DNA from: Alkalibacillus flavidus
GTDB lineage: Bacteria > Bacillota > Bacilli > Bacillales > Alkalibacillaceae
DNA: 64,000 nt
Direction of reading: 5' to 3'
NCBI RefSeq assembly: GCF_040545925.1
Contig: NZ_JBEPMX010000013.1
Span: 5,736 to 69,735 of the forward strand
In this document: piece by piece, positions 25,326 through 34,802 of the stretch
Layout of the letters: every line of letters begins with the position of its first letter
Position numbering within the stretch: position 1 is the first letter of the stretch
The notes under the pieces: generated by a model
Seen by the model: the letters and a program-made list of their open reading frames with translations, nothing else
What the model was told of the DNA's origin: nothing
Database searches by the model: none
Translations under genes and position numbers: made by a program

Positions 25326-26288
25326 TTATTTAATCCGGATTCGTGGATCGACAATACTTAAGATGATATCGGATAGTAGCGCACCGAGAATTGCAGCTAA
25401 TCCGAACAGCAATACGACTGCTGTTACAACTGGAAAATCACGTAGTAGAATAGATTGGATGAACAAGTTACCCATACCTGGATAACTATAAATCCGTTCT
25501 ACGAATATCGACCCCGTAATGAGCATCGTAATCTCATAACCGAAGAAAGCTGCAATTGGTAGCACCGAGTTACGGAAAATGTGTCGGTTATAGACACGCG
25601 ATTCCGGCGCTCCTTTTGCGCGTGCTGTGACAATGAAATCTTTTTGTTTCGTATCAATAATTTCACTACGTAAATATTGGACGGTACCAACAACACCAAT
25701 TAAGGCAATCGATAAAGCTGGTAGCAATAAGTGATTCAACTTACTCAGTATATATTCAAGCGAGCCAGGATCTAAGCCTGATGCAACTGAACCGCCTGTT
25801 GGGAACCACCCGAAATGGAAACCGAACACCCATAAGGTCACTAAGGCGAAAATGAAAATCGGTGTTGCAAACCCTAAATATGTGTAACCCGTAATGATTT
25901 GGTCAATTAAACGGTCATTCCAACGACCACTGACGATACCAAGCGGGAGTCCAATTGCATAAATAAAGATAACGGATAATAACGATAACCAGAATGTATT
26001 GACAACACGTTCCCAAACTAAGTCAGACACCGGTCTGTGATATTGTGTTGATGTCCCTAAATCACCTTTAGACAGATTTCCGACCCAGTCAGCGTACTGT
26101 ATGTACCACGGATCATTTAACCCTAGACGTTCACGTTGTTCTTCAATCGCTTCTGGCGAAATGTTCGGGTCAATTTGTCCCGTGAATGCGTCCCCTGGCA
26201 TGAACGATGCCATGACGAACACGAGTAAACTTAATAATACAAGTTGCGGCATTGTAATGAGTAGTCTTCGTACGATAAATTTCCACAT
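25326..26288 (-). CDS. oppB: Oligopeptide ABC transporter permease (OppB type)
   Basis: A 320-residue membrane subunit pairing with OppC. It begins with a membrane segment (ITMPQLVLLSLLVFVMASFMPGD) typical of OppB/DppB and has the EAA loop TARAKGAPESRVYNRHIFRNSVLP in the C-terminal half. The ATG follows AGAGGTTGATC. oppF ends 7 nt upstream, so the two are co-transcribed. Confidence 0.9.
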   Translation of the reverse strand: MWKFIVRRLLITMPQLVLLSLLVFVMASFMPGDAFTGQIDPNISPEAIEEQRERLGLNDPWYIQYADWVGNLSKGDLGTSTQYHRPVSDLVWERVVNTFWLSLLSVIFIYAIGLPLGIVSGRWNDRLIDQIITGYTYLGFATPIFIFALVTLWVFGFHFGWFPTGGSVASGLDPGSLEYILSKLNHLLLPALSIALIGVVGTVQYLRSEIIDTKQKDFIVTARAKGAPESRVYNRHIFRNSVLPIAAFFGYEITMLITGSIFVERIYSYPGMGNLFIQSILLRDFPVVTAVVLLFGLAAILGALLSDIILSIVDPRIRIK

Positions 26289-26295
26289 TTTTCGA

Positions 26296-27228
26296 TCAAC
26301 CTCTTTCCGGTAAAGCTACTTTGTGTGTGTCTGTAATATGCTTGAGGTTAAACGCCAAGCCTTCATCGTCAAAGTAGTCATAAAATGATTGCTGATACTC
26401 TTCTTTGACTTGAGCACGATACGATTGGTGTTTTTGCCGATTTCTCGGATCAACGTCTGGAATTGCCGCGACCAGTCGTTTCGTATAAATATGTTGTGGG
26501 TTGTTGAAGATTTCTTCAGTTAACCCTTCCTCAACCAATCGTCCTTGATACATAATCCCGATACGATCGCACATATGTTTAATAACCCCTAAGTCGTGTG
26601 CGATGAAGAATAATGTTAAGTCCAATTCTTCTTGAATATCTTGTAAGAAGTTCAACACTTGCGCTTGAACGGACACGTCTAAGGCCGAAACTGGCTCATC
26701 CGCAATAATTAACTTCGGATTTAACGCAATCGCACGAGCGACCCCGATACGTTGACGTTGTCCACCTGAGAATTCGTGTGGATATTTGTATAAACTGTCA
26801 GCACTGATGCCCACTCGCTGGAGCAATTCTCTTACCTTTTTAAGCTCTTCATCTTTTGACAGTTTTTCATAATTGCGAAAAGGCTCTGCGACAATGTCAG
26901 CGACACGTTTTCTCGGGTTCAAACTGGAATAAGGATCTTGGAAAATCATTTGAATATCTTTACGAACATCGATTTTCTTGCCTTTTTCTGCGTTTAAATG
27001 ACCGTCTTCAAAATAAATGTCACCAGACGTGATGTTGTTAAGCCCCATCACAGCTTTACCTGTTGTCGTTTTACCAGAACCTGACTCGCCGACTAAACCG
27101 TATGTTTCACCTTGCTTGACTTCAAACGAAACACCGTCGACGGCTTTCACGTTATCGACAACTCGATTTAAAATTCCGCCACGAATCGGAAAGTGAATCT
27201 TCAAATCATCAACCTTCAGTAACGCCAT
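26296..27228 (-). CDS. oppF: Oligopeptide ABC transporter ATP-binding protein (OppF type)
   Basis: A 310-residue ATPase subunit with Walker A GESGSGKTTTGKAV, signature FSGGQRQRIGVARAIAL, Walker B LIIADEPVSALDVS and the OppF/DppF C-terminal extension (GRLVEEGLTEEIFNNPQHIYT). The ATG at 27228 follows AAGGAGGAG; the longer frame is the tail of oppD read in another phase. It overlaps oppD by 20 nt. Confidence 0.92.
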   Translation of the reverse strand: MALLKVDDLKIHFPIRGGILNRVVDNVKAVDGVSFEVKQGETYGLVGESGSGKTTTGKAVMGLNNITSGDIYFEDGHLNAEKGKKIDVRKDIQMIFQDPYSSLNPRKRVADIVAEPFRNYEKLSKDEELKKVRELLQRVGISADSLYKYPHEFSGGQRQRIGVARAIALNPKLIIADEPVSALDVSVQAQVLNFLQDIQEELDLTLFFIAHDLGVIKHMCDRIGIMYQGRLVEEGLTEEIFNNPQHIYTKRLVAAIPDVDPRNRQKHQSYRAQVKEEYQQSFYDYFDDEGLAFNLKHITDTHKVALPERG

Positions 27229-28231
27229 TAGCTTGCTCCTCCTTGTTCTCATCTGGGAAGTAAAAATGTTGATAGCATGTACAACGAACAAAGTGATTAT
27301 CGCTCACTTCATGCAATTCTGGATGGTCCTCATGCACGGAATCATCCATCCACGGAATCCGTTCTTTAAAACGACACCCTTCACGCGGTAAGTTTTTCAG
27401 TGATGGTACAATGCCTTGAATGACGTGCAAACGATCTTGTGCATATTCCGTCGCTGGAATCGAACTTAAAAGCGAGCGCGTATATGGGTGTTGTGGGTTG
27501 ACGAAAATCGATTCGACATCAGCCTCTTCAACAATTTGACCTGCATACATGACTGCGACACGGTCAGCCATTTCAGCGACAACACCTAAGTCGTGCGTAA
27601 TCAAAATAACACCTGAATTTAAGTCATCTTTTAATTCGCGAATTAAATCGAGAATTTGCGCTTGAATCGTCACGTCTAAGGCTGTTGTTGGTTCGTCTGC
27701 TATAAGTAACTTTGGCTGGTTCGCAATGGCGATCGCAATAATCACACGTTGACGCATACCACCAGACAGCTCATGCGGGAATTGTTCGACGACACGATCA
27801 GGTCTCGGAATTCCGACACGCCCTAGCAATTCAGCCGCATATTCACGTCGTTTTGATTTTGACATGTTCTTATTATGTAATAAGAGAACTTCTCCGATTT
27901 GATCGCCAATTTCCATTAGCGGGTTTAATGCTGTTAATGGATCTTGGAAAATCATGGACATATCTTTACCACGAATTTTATTTAGCTTTGATGGTGGTAA
28001 GTTCGCGATATCATTGCCTTGGAATAATATTTCGCCTTCGATTTTCCCACGGCTATGTAACCCCATAATCGAAAAGGCCGTAGCACTTTTCCCGGAACCT
28101 GATTCGCCCACAATCGCTAACACTTCGTTTTCGTGAACCGTTAATGTGACATCGTCAACAGCAGCGTAATACTGCTCGTCTATTTGGAACGATGTCGATA
28201 AATTTTTAATCTCTAATAATTCATGACTCAA
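27209..28231 (-). CDS. oppD: Oligopeptide ABC transporter ATP-binding protein (OppD type)
   Basis: First gene of the opp operon, a 340-residue ATPase with Walker A GESGSGKSATAFSI, signature LSGGMRQRVIIAIAIA, Walker B LLIADEPTTALDVT and a C-terminal CRFKERIP...CTCYQH region resembling the Cys motif of OppD/DppD proteins. The TTG at 28231 has AAGGGTG about 6 nt upstream; a GTG at 28240 overlaps that site, so the start is not certain. Gene order is D-F-B-C-A rather than the more common A-B-C-D-F. Confidence 0.88.
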   Translation of the reverse strand: MSHELLEIKNLSTSFQIDEQYYAAVDDVTLTVHENEVLAIVGESGSGKSATAFSIMGLHSRGKIEGEILFQGNDIANLPPSKLNKIRGKDMSMIFQDPLTALNPLMEIGDQIGEVLLLHNKNMSKSKRREYAAELLGRVGIPRPDRVVEQFPHELSGGMRQRVIIAIAIANQPKLLIADEPTTALDVTIQAQILDLIRELKDDLNSGVILITHDLGVVAEMADRVAVMYAGQIVEEADVESIFVNPQHPYTRSLLSSIPATEYAQDRLHVIQGIVPSLKNLPREGCRFKERIPWMDDSVHEDHPELHEVSDNHFVRCTCYQHFYFPDENKEEQANGVTEG

Positions 28232-28362
28232 CCCAATCACCCTTGATCTTTTTTTTCGTGCTGATTTTATTAATTATAAATTCTGAAAATTCGCTTGAAA
28301 ATTTTTTGACTGTGTTTTCTATTTTCCTACAATTTTGTCTATTAAAAATTTTGATAACTGTT

Positions 28363-28391
28363 ATTGTAGATAATGTCACAGAAAATTGCAA
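28363..28391 (-). promoter_or_regulatory. Probable promoter of the opp operon
   Basis: Minus strand TTGCAA (28386-28391), 17 nt, TACAAT (28363-28368), leaving a leader of about 125 nt before oppD. Confidence 0.6.
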
Positions 28392-28600
28392 TACCTTTTT
28401 TGCAAATTTTCTAAATATATGATTTATTATTATTTTGCACTATTTTCTGAAATCTTATTGCCTTATTTTATCACGGTTTGTGAATTTATCAAGACGAAAT
28501 TTCGGGAAAAATTACTAAATTACTATAATAATTTTGGTAACTTTTGTCGAATGAATGTTTATTCATTTATATGTATAAAAATAGCCTGCCACAAAGTCTG
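28392..28600. other. AT-rich intergenic stretch without a recognisable gene
   Basis: Strongly AT-rich sequence between the opp promoter and repeat copy C. It contains a near-palindrome AATGAAT.ATTCATT at 28550-28567. Short open frames here lack ribosome binding sites and conserved features. Confidence 0.5.
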
Positions 28601-28854
28601 ATTAAGCAAAGTAACACCCGAAAGATTTTAATAAAATACATCGTTCGGGTGTTTTACTTGAATGACGCTTCATCAAAACGCTTCGCTTTCCGCGGGCACG
28701 GCTCAAGCCAGGCAACATCATCGAGTAAGCTACCTTGCAACTTGCACCGAGGAAGCCTGCTACGAAGCACTGCTAGAAGACGCAGGTGCATCTCTCGGGG
28801 TCTTGAGACTCGTGCTGTACCCGCAGGAGTCTACGCACTTTGATTCCGCTTCAT
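28601..28854 (+). repeat. GC-rich dispersed modular repeat, copy C, with terminator hairpin
   Basis: Shares its outer arms with copy B (hairpin ACACCCGAA...TTCGGGTGT at about 28613-28653, GAATGACGCTTCATCAAAAC, right arm to CCGCTTCAT) and its core of about 115 bp (28710-28823) with copy A. It lies between fadF and the opp operon; the hairpin could end fadF transcripts. Confidence 0.8.
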
Positions 28855-28930
28855 AAGTGCTTGACTCTTTTGATTCTAACAAATTGGTCTTTTGCACAAT
28901 TAAATATTCTTATTTCTCAGCCTCCATCAG

Positions 28931-31048
28931 TTAAGCTGGTTGTTCGATTTTCGCTTCTTCGCCAAAGATCGAGCGTTCTAATACTTCAGCGACGTCTTGT
29001 GTTGTCACTTCTTCATCGACTTCTTTCGCTTTCGTACCGTCCGATAACATCGTTAAACAGAACGGACACCCACTGGAGATTGTATTCGGATTGACGTCTA
29101 ATGCTTGTTCAGTACGAGCGACGTTAATACGGTTACCTGATGTTTCTTCCATCCACATCATACCGCCACCAGCACCACAACACATGCCGTTTTCTTTGTT
29201 ACGTTCAATTTCGACATATTCAACGCCTGGAATCGACTGTAAGATGTCTCGCGGCGGATTGTAAACTTCATTATAACGTCCTAAATAACATGAATCGTGG
29301 AAGGTAATCTTCTCGTTCACCGCTTCTTTCGGCTCGAGGCGACCTTCTTGGATTAACTCCGCCAACAATTCAGTATGGTGGTACACTTCCGCTTCAAACC
29401 CAAAATCTGGGTACTCATTTTTGAAAATATTATAAGCGTGCGGATCGATGGTTACGATCTTCTTAATATCATTCTTCTCGAATTCTTTAATATTTTTTTC
29501 AGCTAACTCTTGGAATAAGAATTCGTTACCCATACGACGTGGCGTATCACCTGAGTTACGCTCTTTATTACCTAAAATCGCGAATTTAACGCCTGCTTTG
29601 TTCATCAAGCGAGCGAATGCCATCGCAATCTTTTGGCTACGGTTGTCGTAAGAGCCCATTGAACTAACCCAGAATAAATATTCAAATTCTTCGCCTTCTT
29701 TTTCCAATTCCTTAACGGTTGGAACGTGTAACGTCTCATCTTCATCTCGCCAATTTTCGCGGTCCTTCTTCGATAAGCCCCACGGATTACCTTGACGCTC
29801 AATGTTTGTCATCGCTCGTTGCGCCTCGGGGTCCATTTTACCTTCTGTCATGACGAGATAACGACGCAGGTCAATAATCGTATCGACGTGTTGGTTCATC
29901 ACAGGACAAGCGTCTTCACAGTTACGGCATGTCGTACACGCCCAAAGCTCTTCTTCTGTAATGACATCACCAATTAAGTCTTGATTGACAACTTGTTCTG
30001 CTAATGAACTGTTCGGGTCAGCGGCTTGATTACCAGCTGTTCCAGCGAAAGCATACGACGGTACCCACGGTGTGTTACCTGTGACAGCCGCCCCTTTCTC
30101 GGTTAAGTGGTCACGAATCTTCACTAAAATATCCATTGGCGATAACATTTTACCTGTACCTGATGATGGACAGACATTCGTACAACGTCCACATTCAACA
30201 CACGCGTACAGGTCTAACAGTTGTAAATCGCTTAAATCTTCTACTTTACCGACACCAAATGTCGGCTCTTCTTCAGACTCTTCCATTTCGTCCATATCAA
30301 AATTAATCGGCTGTAATTTGCCGTGATTTTTGTCCCGGTTGAAATAGACGTTTGCAGGGCCAGCCAGTAAGTGTGCGTGCTTCGACTGCGGGACGTACAC
30401 TAAAAAGGCGAGTAATGCAATTAAGTGAATCCACCACATAACATAGAACAACGTGGCAGCAACGGTTGGACTTACCCACGCAAAAGCAGCAGCAATAACC
30501 GAAGCGACTGGTTCAGTCCATGTTAATTCATGGCCGTGCCAAATCATGCCGAATCCATTACCAGCAAGCACTGATACCATTAACGTCCCGATAAAAATTA
30601 ACACTAAACCTGCTTTAAAGCCTCGTTTCAAACGAACGAGCTTCTCAATATAACGGCGATAAAACGCCCATACGACAGCGACTAAAATCGTTAACGTGAC
30701 GAGTTCTTGGAAAAAGACGAAGCCAGGATACAAAATACCAAACGGTAAATGCGACCCAGGGTTCAACCCTTTCCATATGTAATCAATCGCCCCGAATTGA
30801 ACGAGTAAAAAGCCGTAAAACATCATAACGTGAATCGCGCCAGATTTCGCGTCTTTTAATAATTTCTTTTGACCAAACACATAAACGCCGATATCTTTCA
30901 ACCGGTCTTTCACATCGTGATCGAATTCTGATTTTCGCCCTAACTTAATGTATGCAATCCGCGTCCGAACAACTTGCACAAACAGGAACAACGCATACAC
31001 CGTAATTGCAGCAAATGCAATCCAATTCACCCATAACAATGCTTCCAT
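28931..31048 (-). CDS. fadF: FadF-type heterodisulfide-reductase-related Fe-S oxidoreductase
   Basis: A 705-residue membrane protein thought to carry electrons from ETF and acyl-CoA dehydrogenases to quinone. About six N-terminal membrane segments (residues 1-230) resemble the haem-b subunit of nitrate reductase. Two 4Fe-4S motifs follow (CVECGRCTNVCP and CTTCRNCEDACP), then two CCG-type cysteine domains (CYLGRYN, CCGAGGGMMW, CPFC). It corresponds to B. subtilis YwjF and is the expected partner of the acyl-CoA operon, from which it is separated here by opp. Operator and promoter upstream overlap. Confidence 0.9.
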   Translation of the reverse strand: MEALLWVNWIAFAAITVYALFLFVQVVRTRIAYIKLGRKSEFDHDVKDRLKDIGVYVFGQKKLLKDAKSGAIHVMMFYGFLLVQFGAIDYIWKGLNPGSHLPFGILYPGFVFFQELVTLTILVAVVWAFYRRYIEKLVRLKRGFKAGLVLIFIGTLMVSVLAGNGFGMIWHGHELTWTEPVASVIAAAFAWVSPTVAATLFYVMWWIHLIALLAFLVYVPQSKHAHLLAGPANVYFNRDKNHGKLQPINFDMDEMEESEEEPTFGVGKVEDLSDLQLLDLYACVECGRCTNVCPSSGTGKMLSPMDILVKIRDHLTEKGAAVTGNTPWVPSYAFAGTAGNQAADPNSSLAEQVVNQDLIGDVITEEELWACTTCRNCEDACPVMNQHVDTIIDLRRYLVMTEGKMDPEAQRAMTNIERQGNPWGLSKKDRENWRDEDETLHVPTVKELEKEGEEFEYLFWVSSMGSYDNRSQKIAMAFARLMNKAGVKFAILGNKERNSGDTPRRMGNEFLFQELAEKNIKEFEKNDIKKIVTIDPHAYNIFKNEYPDFGFEAEVYHHTELLAELIQEGRLEPKEAVNEKITFHDSCYLGRYNEVYNPPRDILQSIPGVEYVEIERNKENGMCCGAGGGMMWMEETSGNRINVARTEQALDVNPNTISSGCPFCLTMLSDGTKAKEVDEEVTTQDVAEVLERSIFGEEAKIEQPA

Positions 31049-31142
31049 GTGTCTCCCCCCTAGTAGTTTTACGTGTGACCGCTTTCATACCTTTCATTTT
31101 AACACGAACACGTCAGAATTGAACAAGTTTTCTTATAACTTT

Positions 31143-31170
31143 ATTATACACTGAATGAGCATTCAGTCAA
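31143..31170 (-). promoter_or_regulatory. fadF promoter overlapped by a TetR/FadR-type operator
   Basis: Minus strand TTGACT (31165-31170), 16 nt, TATAAT (31143-31148). The 18-bp site TGAATGAGCATTCAGTCA (31152-31169) fills the spacer and -35. It holds perfect ACTGAATG/CATTCAGT arms and fits the B. subtilis FadR consensus TGAATGAMTANTCATTCA at most positions. A bound repressor would block polymerase directly. Confidence 0.8.
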
Positions 31171-31229
31171 TGGCTTTTTGTATATTTGACGGGACTCAAA
31201 CGGAAACTATCTGAGAAGGAGGGCTCGTC

Positions 31230-32399
31230 ATGTGGGCGCTAATCATAATTGCTATCATGATTCTTATTGCGATTGTACGACCGGACCAAAAACCATACCA
31301 CCAACCGTCACCTTATCCGCCAACTGACGCCAACGTGACGTTTTTTAGTAATGGCCACGATTTATTTCGACACTATATAGAAACATTACAGTCGGCAAAT
31401 AAATGGATTTTAGTACAATTTTTTATCATTAAGGACGATACGTTTAGCGATGAAGTGTTGTCGGTTTTACGGGATAAAGCAACTTCAGGCGTTTCTGTTT
31501 ATTTATTAGTTGATTTTATCGGAGCGAGGGCTATTTCGAAATCGAACCTGGAAGCATTAGACCACGCCGGTTTCCACGTTATCTTTAGCAATCGTTTTCG
31601 CTTACGTCGCCCTTTTTCATCTTTAAACCGACGTAACCATCGAAAAATATCCGTCATTGATGGCGATACAGGTTTTCTCGGTGGATTTAACATTGGCGAC
31701 CAATACGTGAATCAAGGCGGCAAGTTCGCGAATTGGCGCGACTATCATTTGCAATTAACCGGATCGATTGTGGACCATTTGACGACACAGTTTTGCTCAG
31801 ATTGGTTTGATAACACAGGAGAATCATTATCATTTTCCAAGCTGAACAAGCGACGAGGCCTTTCACAAGTACAACTAATTCCTTCAGCTAATGGATTATT
31901 AGAAGACACGTTTATAAGGTGGATACAGCAAGCCGAACACACGATTCAAATTGGCACGCCCTATTTCATCCCAAGCAAGCGCCTCATGAACGTCCTGGTC
32001 GATAAAATGCAATCAGGTGTTCACGTTACGATTTTATACCCACACGACTCCGACCATCCACTCGTTAAAGAAGCATCTGCACCGTATTTAAAACAGATCG
32101 CGACATATGGCGGTAGCGTCTATTTATTTTATAACGGTTTTTATCATGCGAAGTTATTCATGATGGATGATCAATTCATCGATATCGGCACGGCGAATTT
32201 CGATCGGCGTAGCCTTTTTGTCAATGACGAGGTCAAGCTTGTAACGAAAGACCTTCGTGTTGTGAATCAGATTAAACATGAATTCCAACGTGACGTCGAC
32301 GCTTCGATTAACTTGTATGACGATTGGTTTAAAACACCGAATGCTTTCATGTTTCGTTTAAAACAACTCATCGCCCGTCTATTGCGACCATTTCTTTAA
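31230..32399 (+). CDS. Cardiolipin synthase-like phospholipase D family protein (YwjE type)
   Basis: A 389-residue membrane-associated enzyme with two HKD motifs, HRKISVIDGDTGFLGGFN (about residues 135-152) and HAKLFMMDDQFIDIGTANFD (about 308-327), the active sites that join phosphatidyl groups to make cardiolipin. One N-terminal membrane segment instead of the usual two, like B. subtilis YwjE, which is also divergent from ywjF. GAAGGAGGG precedes the ATG. The fadF operator lies in the shared promoter region and could affect it. Confidence 0.87.
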   Translation: MWALIIIAIMILIAIVRPDQKPYHQPSPYPPTDANVTFFSNGHDLFRHYIETLQSANKWILVQFFIIKDDTFSDEVLSVLRDKATSGVSVYLLVDFIGARAISKSNLEALDHAGFHVIFSNRFRLRRPFSSLNRRNHRKISVIDGDTGFLGGFNIGDQYVNQGGKFANWRDYHLQLTGSIVDHLTTQFCSDWFDNTGESLSFSKLNKRRGLSQVQLIPSANGLLEDTFIRWIQQAEHTIQIGTPYFIPSKRLMNVLVDKMQSGVHVTILYPHDSDHPLVKEASAPYLKQIATYGGSVYLFYNGFYHAKLFMMDDQFIDIGTANFDRRSLFVNDEVKLVTKDLRVVNQIKHEFQRDVDASINLYDDWFKTPNAFMFRLKQLIARLLRPFL

Positions 32400-32445
32400 A
32401 ATATGCTATGAATAATTATACGGTTTTTTGTCATGACGTTGTCGG

Positions 32446-32570
32446 ATACGGCGATTTTTGGACATGATACGGCGAAATCGAGCGGTTATACGGCGACATT
32501 TTTGATCGATACGGCGATTTTCATTCATTATACGGCGAAATCCACGTCACATACGGCGAAACACAAAAAA
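32446..32570. repeat. Intergenic word array with exact 21-nt pitch, 6 units
   Basis: The 9-mer ATACGGCGA starts at 32446, 32467, 32488, 32509, 32530 and 32551, each step exactly 21 nt. The 12 bases between are unrelated apart from frequent AAA or TTT right after the word. A lone ATACGG occurs at 32418. It fills the gap between the convergent genes at 32399 and 32606. Confidence 0.9.
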
Positions 32571-32599
32571 TCCCGATGAACGAAATTGCTCATCGGGAT
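32563..32599 (-). terminator. Terminator of argS
   Basis: A 10-bp stem (ATCCCGATGA with TCATCGGGAT) is followed on the minus strand by TTTTTTGTG. It begins 7 nt past the argS stop and abuts the 21-nt array. Confidence 0.85.
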
Positions 32600-32605
32600 A
32601 ACGGG

Positions 32606-34273
32606 TTACATTTTTTCAGGTGCATGAACACCAATTAAGGCTAGGGCATCTTGAATAACGGTACGTGTTGCTTGCATGAGGGCAATACGCGCTTGTGTTA
32701 ATGCTAATTGATCTTGGTCGATCACTTTTTCAGCGTTGTAGAAACTGTGTAAGTCTGACGCCAAGTCAAACACATATTGCGGGATGCGATGCGGCATTTG
32801 CTTCGTCGCTGCTTCACTAATGACTTGTGGATAGTCGCCTAACCGCTTCAATAGATCGATTTCTTTTTCAGCTGTTAATAATGACAAATCAGGTTGCTCA
32901 CTCGTAGCGATCCCTTTCTCCTCCGCTTGACGCAACATACTACAAATACGCGCGTGCGCATATTGCACGTAGTAAACGGGGTTGTCGTTCGACTCTGAAC
33001 GCGCGAGGTCCATGTCGAAATCAAGGTGAGCATCATTCGAACGCATAATAAAGAAATAGCGCGTCGCATCTAAACCGACTTCTTCGATTAATTCTTTCAT
33101 CGTGACTGCTTTACCAGTCCGTTTACTCATCTTCACTTTTTCGCCGTTTTCGAACAAGTTAACCATTTGTGTAATTTTAATATCGAGTAAGTCGTCATAA
33201 CCTAACGCGGCAATCGCTGCTTTCATCCGAGTCACATAACCGTGGTGGTCAGCACCCCAAATATTAATTAAACGATCAAAACCGCGACTGATTTTGTCCT
33301 GGTGATACGCAATATCGGGCGTTAAATACGTATAATTGCCGTCATTTTTGATCAAAACACGATCTTTGTCATCGCCAAAATCGGTTGAGCGGAACCAAAC
33401 TGCTCCTTCCGATTCATAAACATAGCCCTTTTCTTTTAAGGACTCAACGGCTGCATGCACTTTATCATCTGTATAAAGGGAACGTTCAGAAAACCATGAA
33501 TCAAATGGCACGCGGAACGTTTCGAGATCATGTTTGATTTGGTCAAGTAAATGGTTCAAGCCATGCTCGCGAAACGCTTCTAAACGCCCAGCTTCGTTCA
33601 TATCTAAAAAGGAACGTCCGTGCTCCTCAGCGAGGTCATTCGCTAAATCAATAATATCTTGCCCGCGATACCCTTCGTCTGGCATCGTTTTCTCTTCGCC
33701 TAACGCTTGTGCATAACGGACATCGATCGATTGCGCTAATAAATCAATCTGGTTACCGGCATCATTAATGTAATATTCACGTTCAACATCATATCCTGCT
33801 TTCTCCATCACATTCGCTAACGCGTCACCATAAGCCGCGCCGCGAGCATGCCCGAGGTGTAACGTACCAGTTGGGTTAGCCGAAACGAACTCAATTTGGA
33901 CACGCTCGCCTTGACCATCATTCGTCTGGCCGTACTCGTCACCTTGATCAAATATCGTCGTGACGACATCTGTTAAGTAAGACGTATCCATGAAAAAGTT
34001 GATAAACCCAGGCCCTGCGATCTCAACCGACTTCACGGATGCCGCTTCTGTGTCGAGCTGATCAACGATATCTTGAGCAATATCGCGCGGTGGTTTTTTC
34101 GCAACGCGCGCCAGTTGCATCGCCATATTCGTCGCATAATCACCATGGCTTTTTTCTTTCGGCGTTTCTAAAATGACTTCTGGCATCTCGTCACGACCAG
34201 CTAATTCTGCTTTTATGACAGCTTGTTCGATCGATTGTTTTAACTGACTTTCGACTTGTTCTACTACGTTCAC
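32606..34273 (-). CDS. argS: Arginine--tRNA ligase
   Basis: Charges tRNA-Arg. The 555-residue class I synthetase has the HIGH-type motif ANPTGTLHLGHARGA (about 125-140), the KMSK-type motif VKMSKRTGK and the C-terminal DALRD-like helical anticodon domain. GTG at 34273 lies 9 nt after GAGGAGGA; the ATG at 34282 is too close to that site and falls in the end of ywiB. ywiB ends 1 nt before, so the pair is co-transcribed as in B. subtilis. Confidence 0.96.
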   Translation of the reverse strand: MNVVEQVESQLKQSIEQAVIKAELAGRDEMPEVILETPKEKSHGDYATNMAMQLARVAKKPPRDIAQDIVDQLDTEAASVKSVEIAGPGFINFFMDTSYLTDVVTTIFDQGDEYGQTNDGQGERVQIEFVSANPTGTLHLGHARGAAYGDALANVMEKAGYDVEREYYINDAGNQIDLLAQSIDVRYAQALGEEKTMPDEGYRGQDIIDLANDLAEEHGRSFLDMNEAGRLEAFREHGLNHLLDQIKHDLETFRVPFDSWFSERSLYTDDKVHAAVESLKEKGYVYESEGAVWFRSTDFGDDKDRVLIKNDGNYTYLTPDIAYHQDKISRGFDRLINIWGADHHGYVTRMKAAIAALGYDDLLDIKITQMVNLFENGEKVKMSKRTGKAVTMKELIEEVGLDATRYFFIMRSNDAHLDFDMDLARSESNDNPVYYVQYAHARICSMLRQAEEKGIATSEQPDLSLLTAEKEIDLLKRLGDYPQVISEAATKQMPHRIPQYVFDLASDLHSFYNAEKVIDQDQLALTQARIALMQATRTVIQDALALIGVHAPEKM

Positions 34274-34274
34274 G

Positions 34275-34715
34275 TCAAGCATCCTCCTCTTGAAAATCTA
34301 TTTGCAACACGTGCTCTCTTGGTTCATCATCATTAAGCGCGACTTCATACTCTAGACGAATTTTACCTGATCGGTTTTCCGTTCCTTTCATATATTCCAT
34401 TCGATTAGTGTTCGTTTCCATCCGAAAATGGCCATAAGGATGACGATAAACTGTTTCAGTACGTTGGCCAATGCGAAAAACTTGATGCATTTTGACGACG
34501 CCTTCTCGTTTTAACGTAATTTTGTCGTCGGTAATGATCACCGTGTTTTTCACTGTGCCGACATCTTCCATCTCTTCGTCATATTTCAATAAATGAAGAC
34601 CCCCACGTTGTACATAAGAGCCTTTCTCTTCACGACGTATCGACTCGTTTTCGCCGTTTGGATCTTTAATATCCGTATCAATTGTAATATCAACGGTTAA
34701 CGCTTTATTAGTCAA
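34275..34715 (-). CDS. DUF1934 beta-barrel protein (YwiB family)
   Basis: A protein of about 146 residues of unknown function conserved upstream of argS in Bacillaceae. It is mostly beta strands (TVDITIDTDI, HVLQIDFQEED at the end). A TTG start at 34715 is supported by GAAAGGTCGG 6 nt upstream. The frame opens further up at 34751, but a TATAAT at 34760-34765 puts the transcription start near that point, which makes the longer form unlikely. Confidence 0.8.
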   Translation of the reverse strand: MTNKALTVDITIDTDIKDPNGENESIRREEKGSYVQRGGLHLLKYDEEMEDVGTVKNTVIITDDKITLKREGVVKMHQVFRIGQRTETVYRHPYGHFRMETNTNRMEYMKGTENRSGKIRLEYEVALNDDEPREHVLQIDFQEEDA

Positions 34716-34802
34716 TCTTTTCCGACCTTTCTTTAAAACATAACTCTTCAAGACTATATTATAACGAATTATGACGCAAAAGAGAAGTGAAGAATCATAA
34801 GT

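Noticed and set aside
28550..28567. Third TetR/FadR-type operator near the opp promoter.
   Set aside because: The palindrome AATGAAT.ATTCATT has different spacing from the two real sites and lacks the shared TGAGC core.
28544..28856. Plus-strand frames across repeat copy C.
   Set aside because: Same reason: repeat sequence, not conserved as protein between copies.
32446..32570. CRISPR array.
   Set aside because: The repeated word is only 9 nt with 12-nt intervals, far below CRISPR repeat and spacer sizes, and no cas gene is present.
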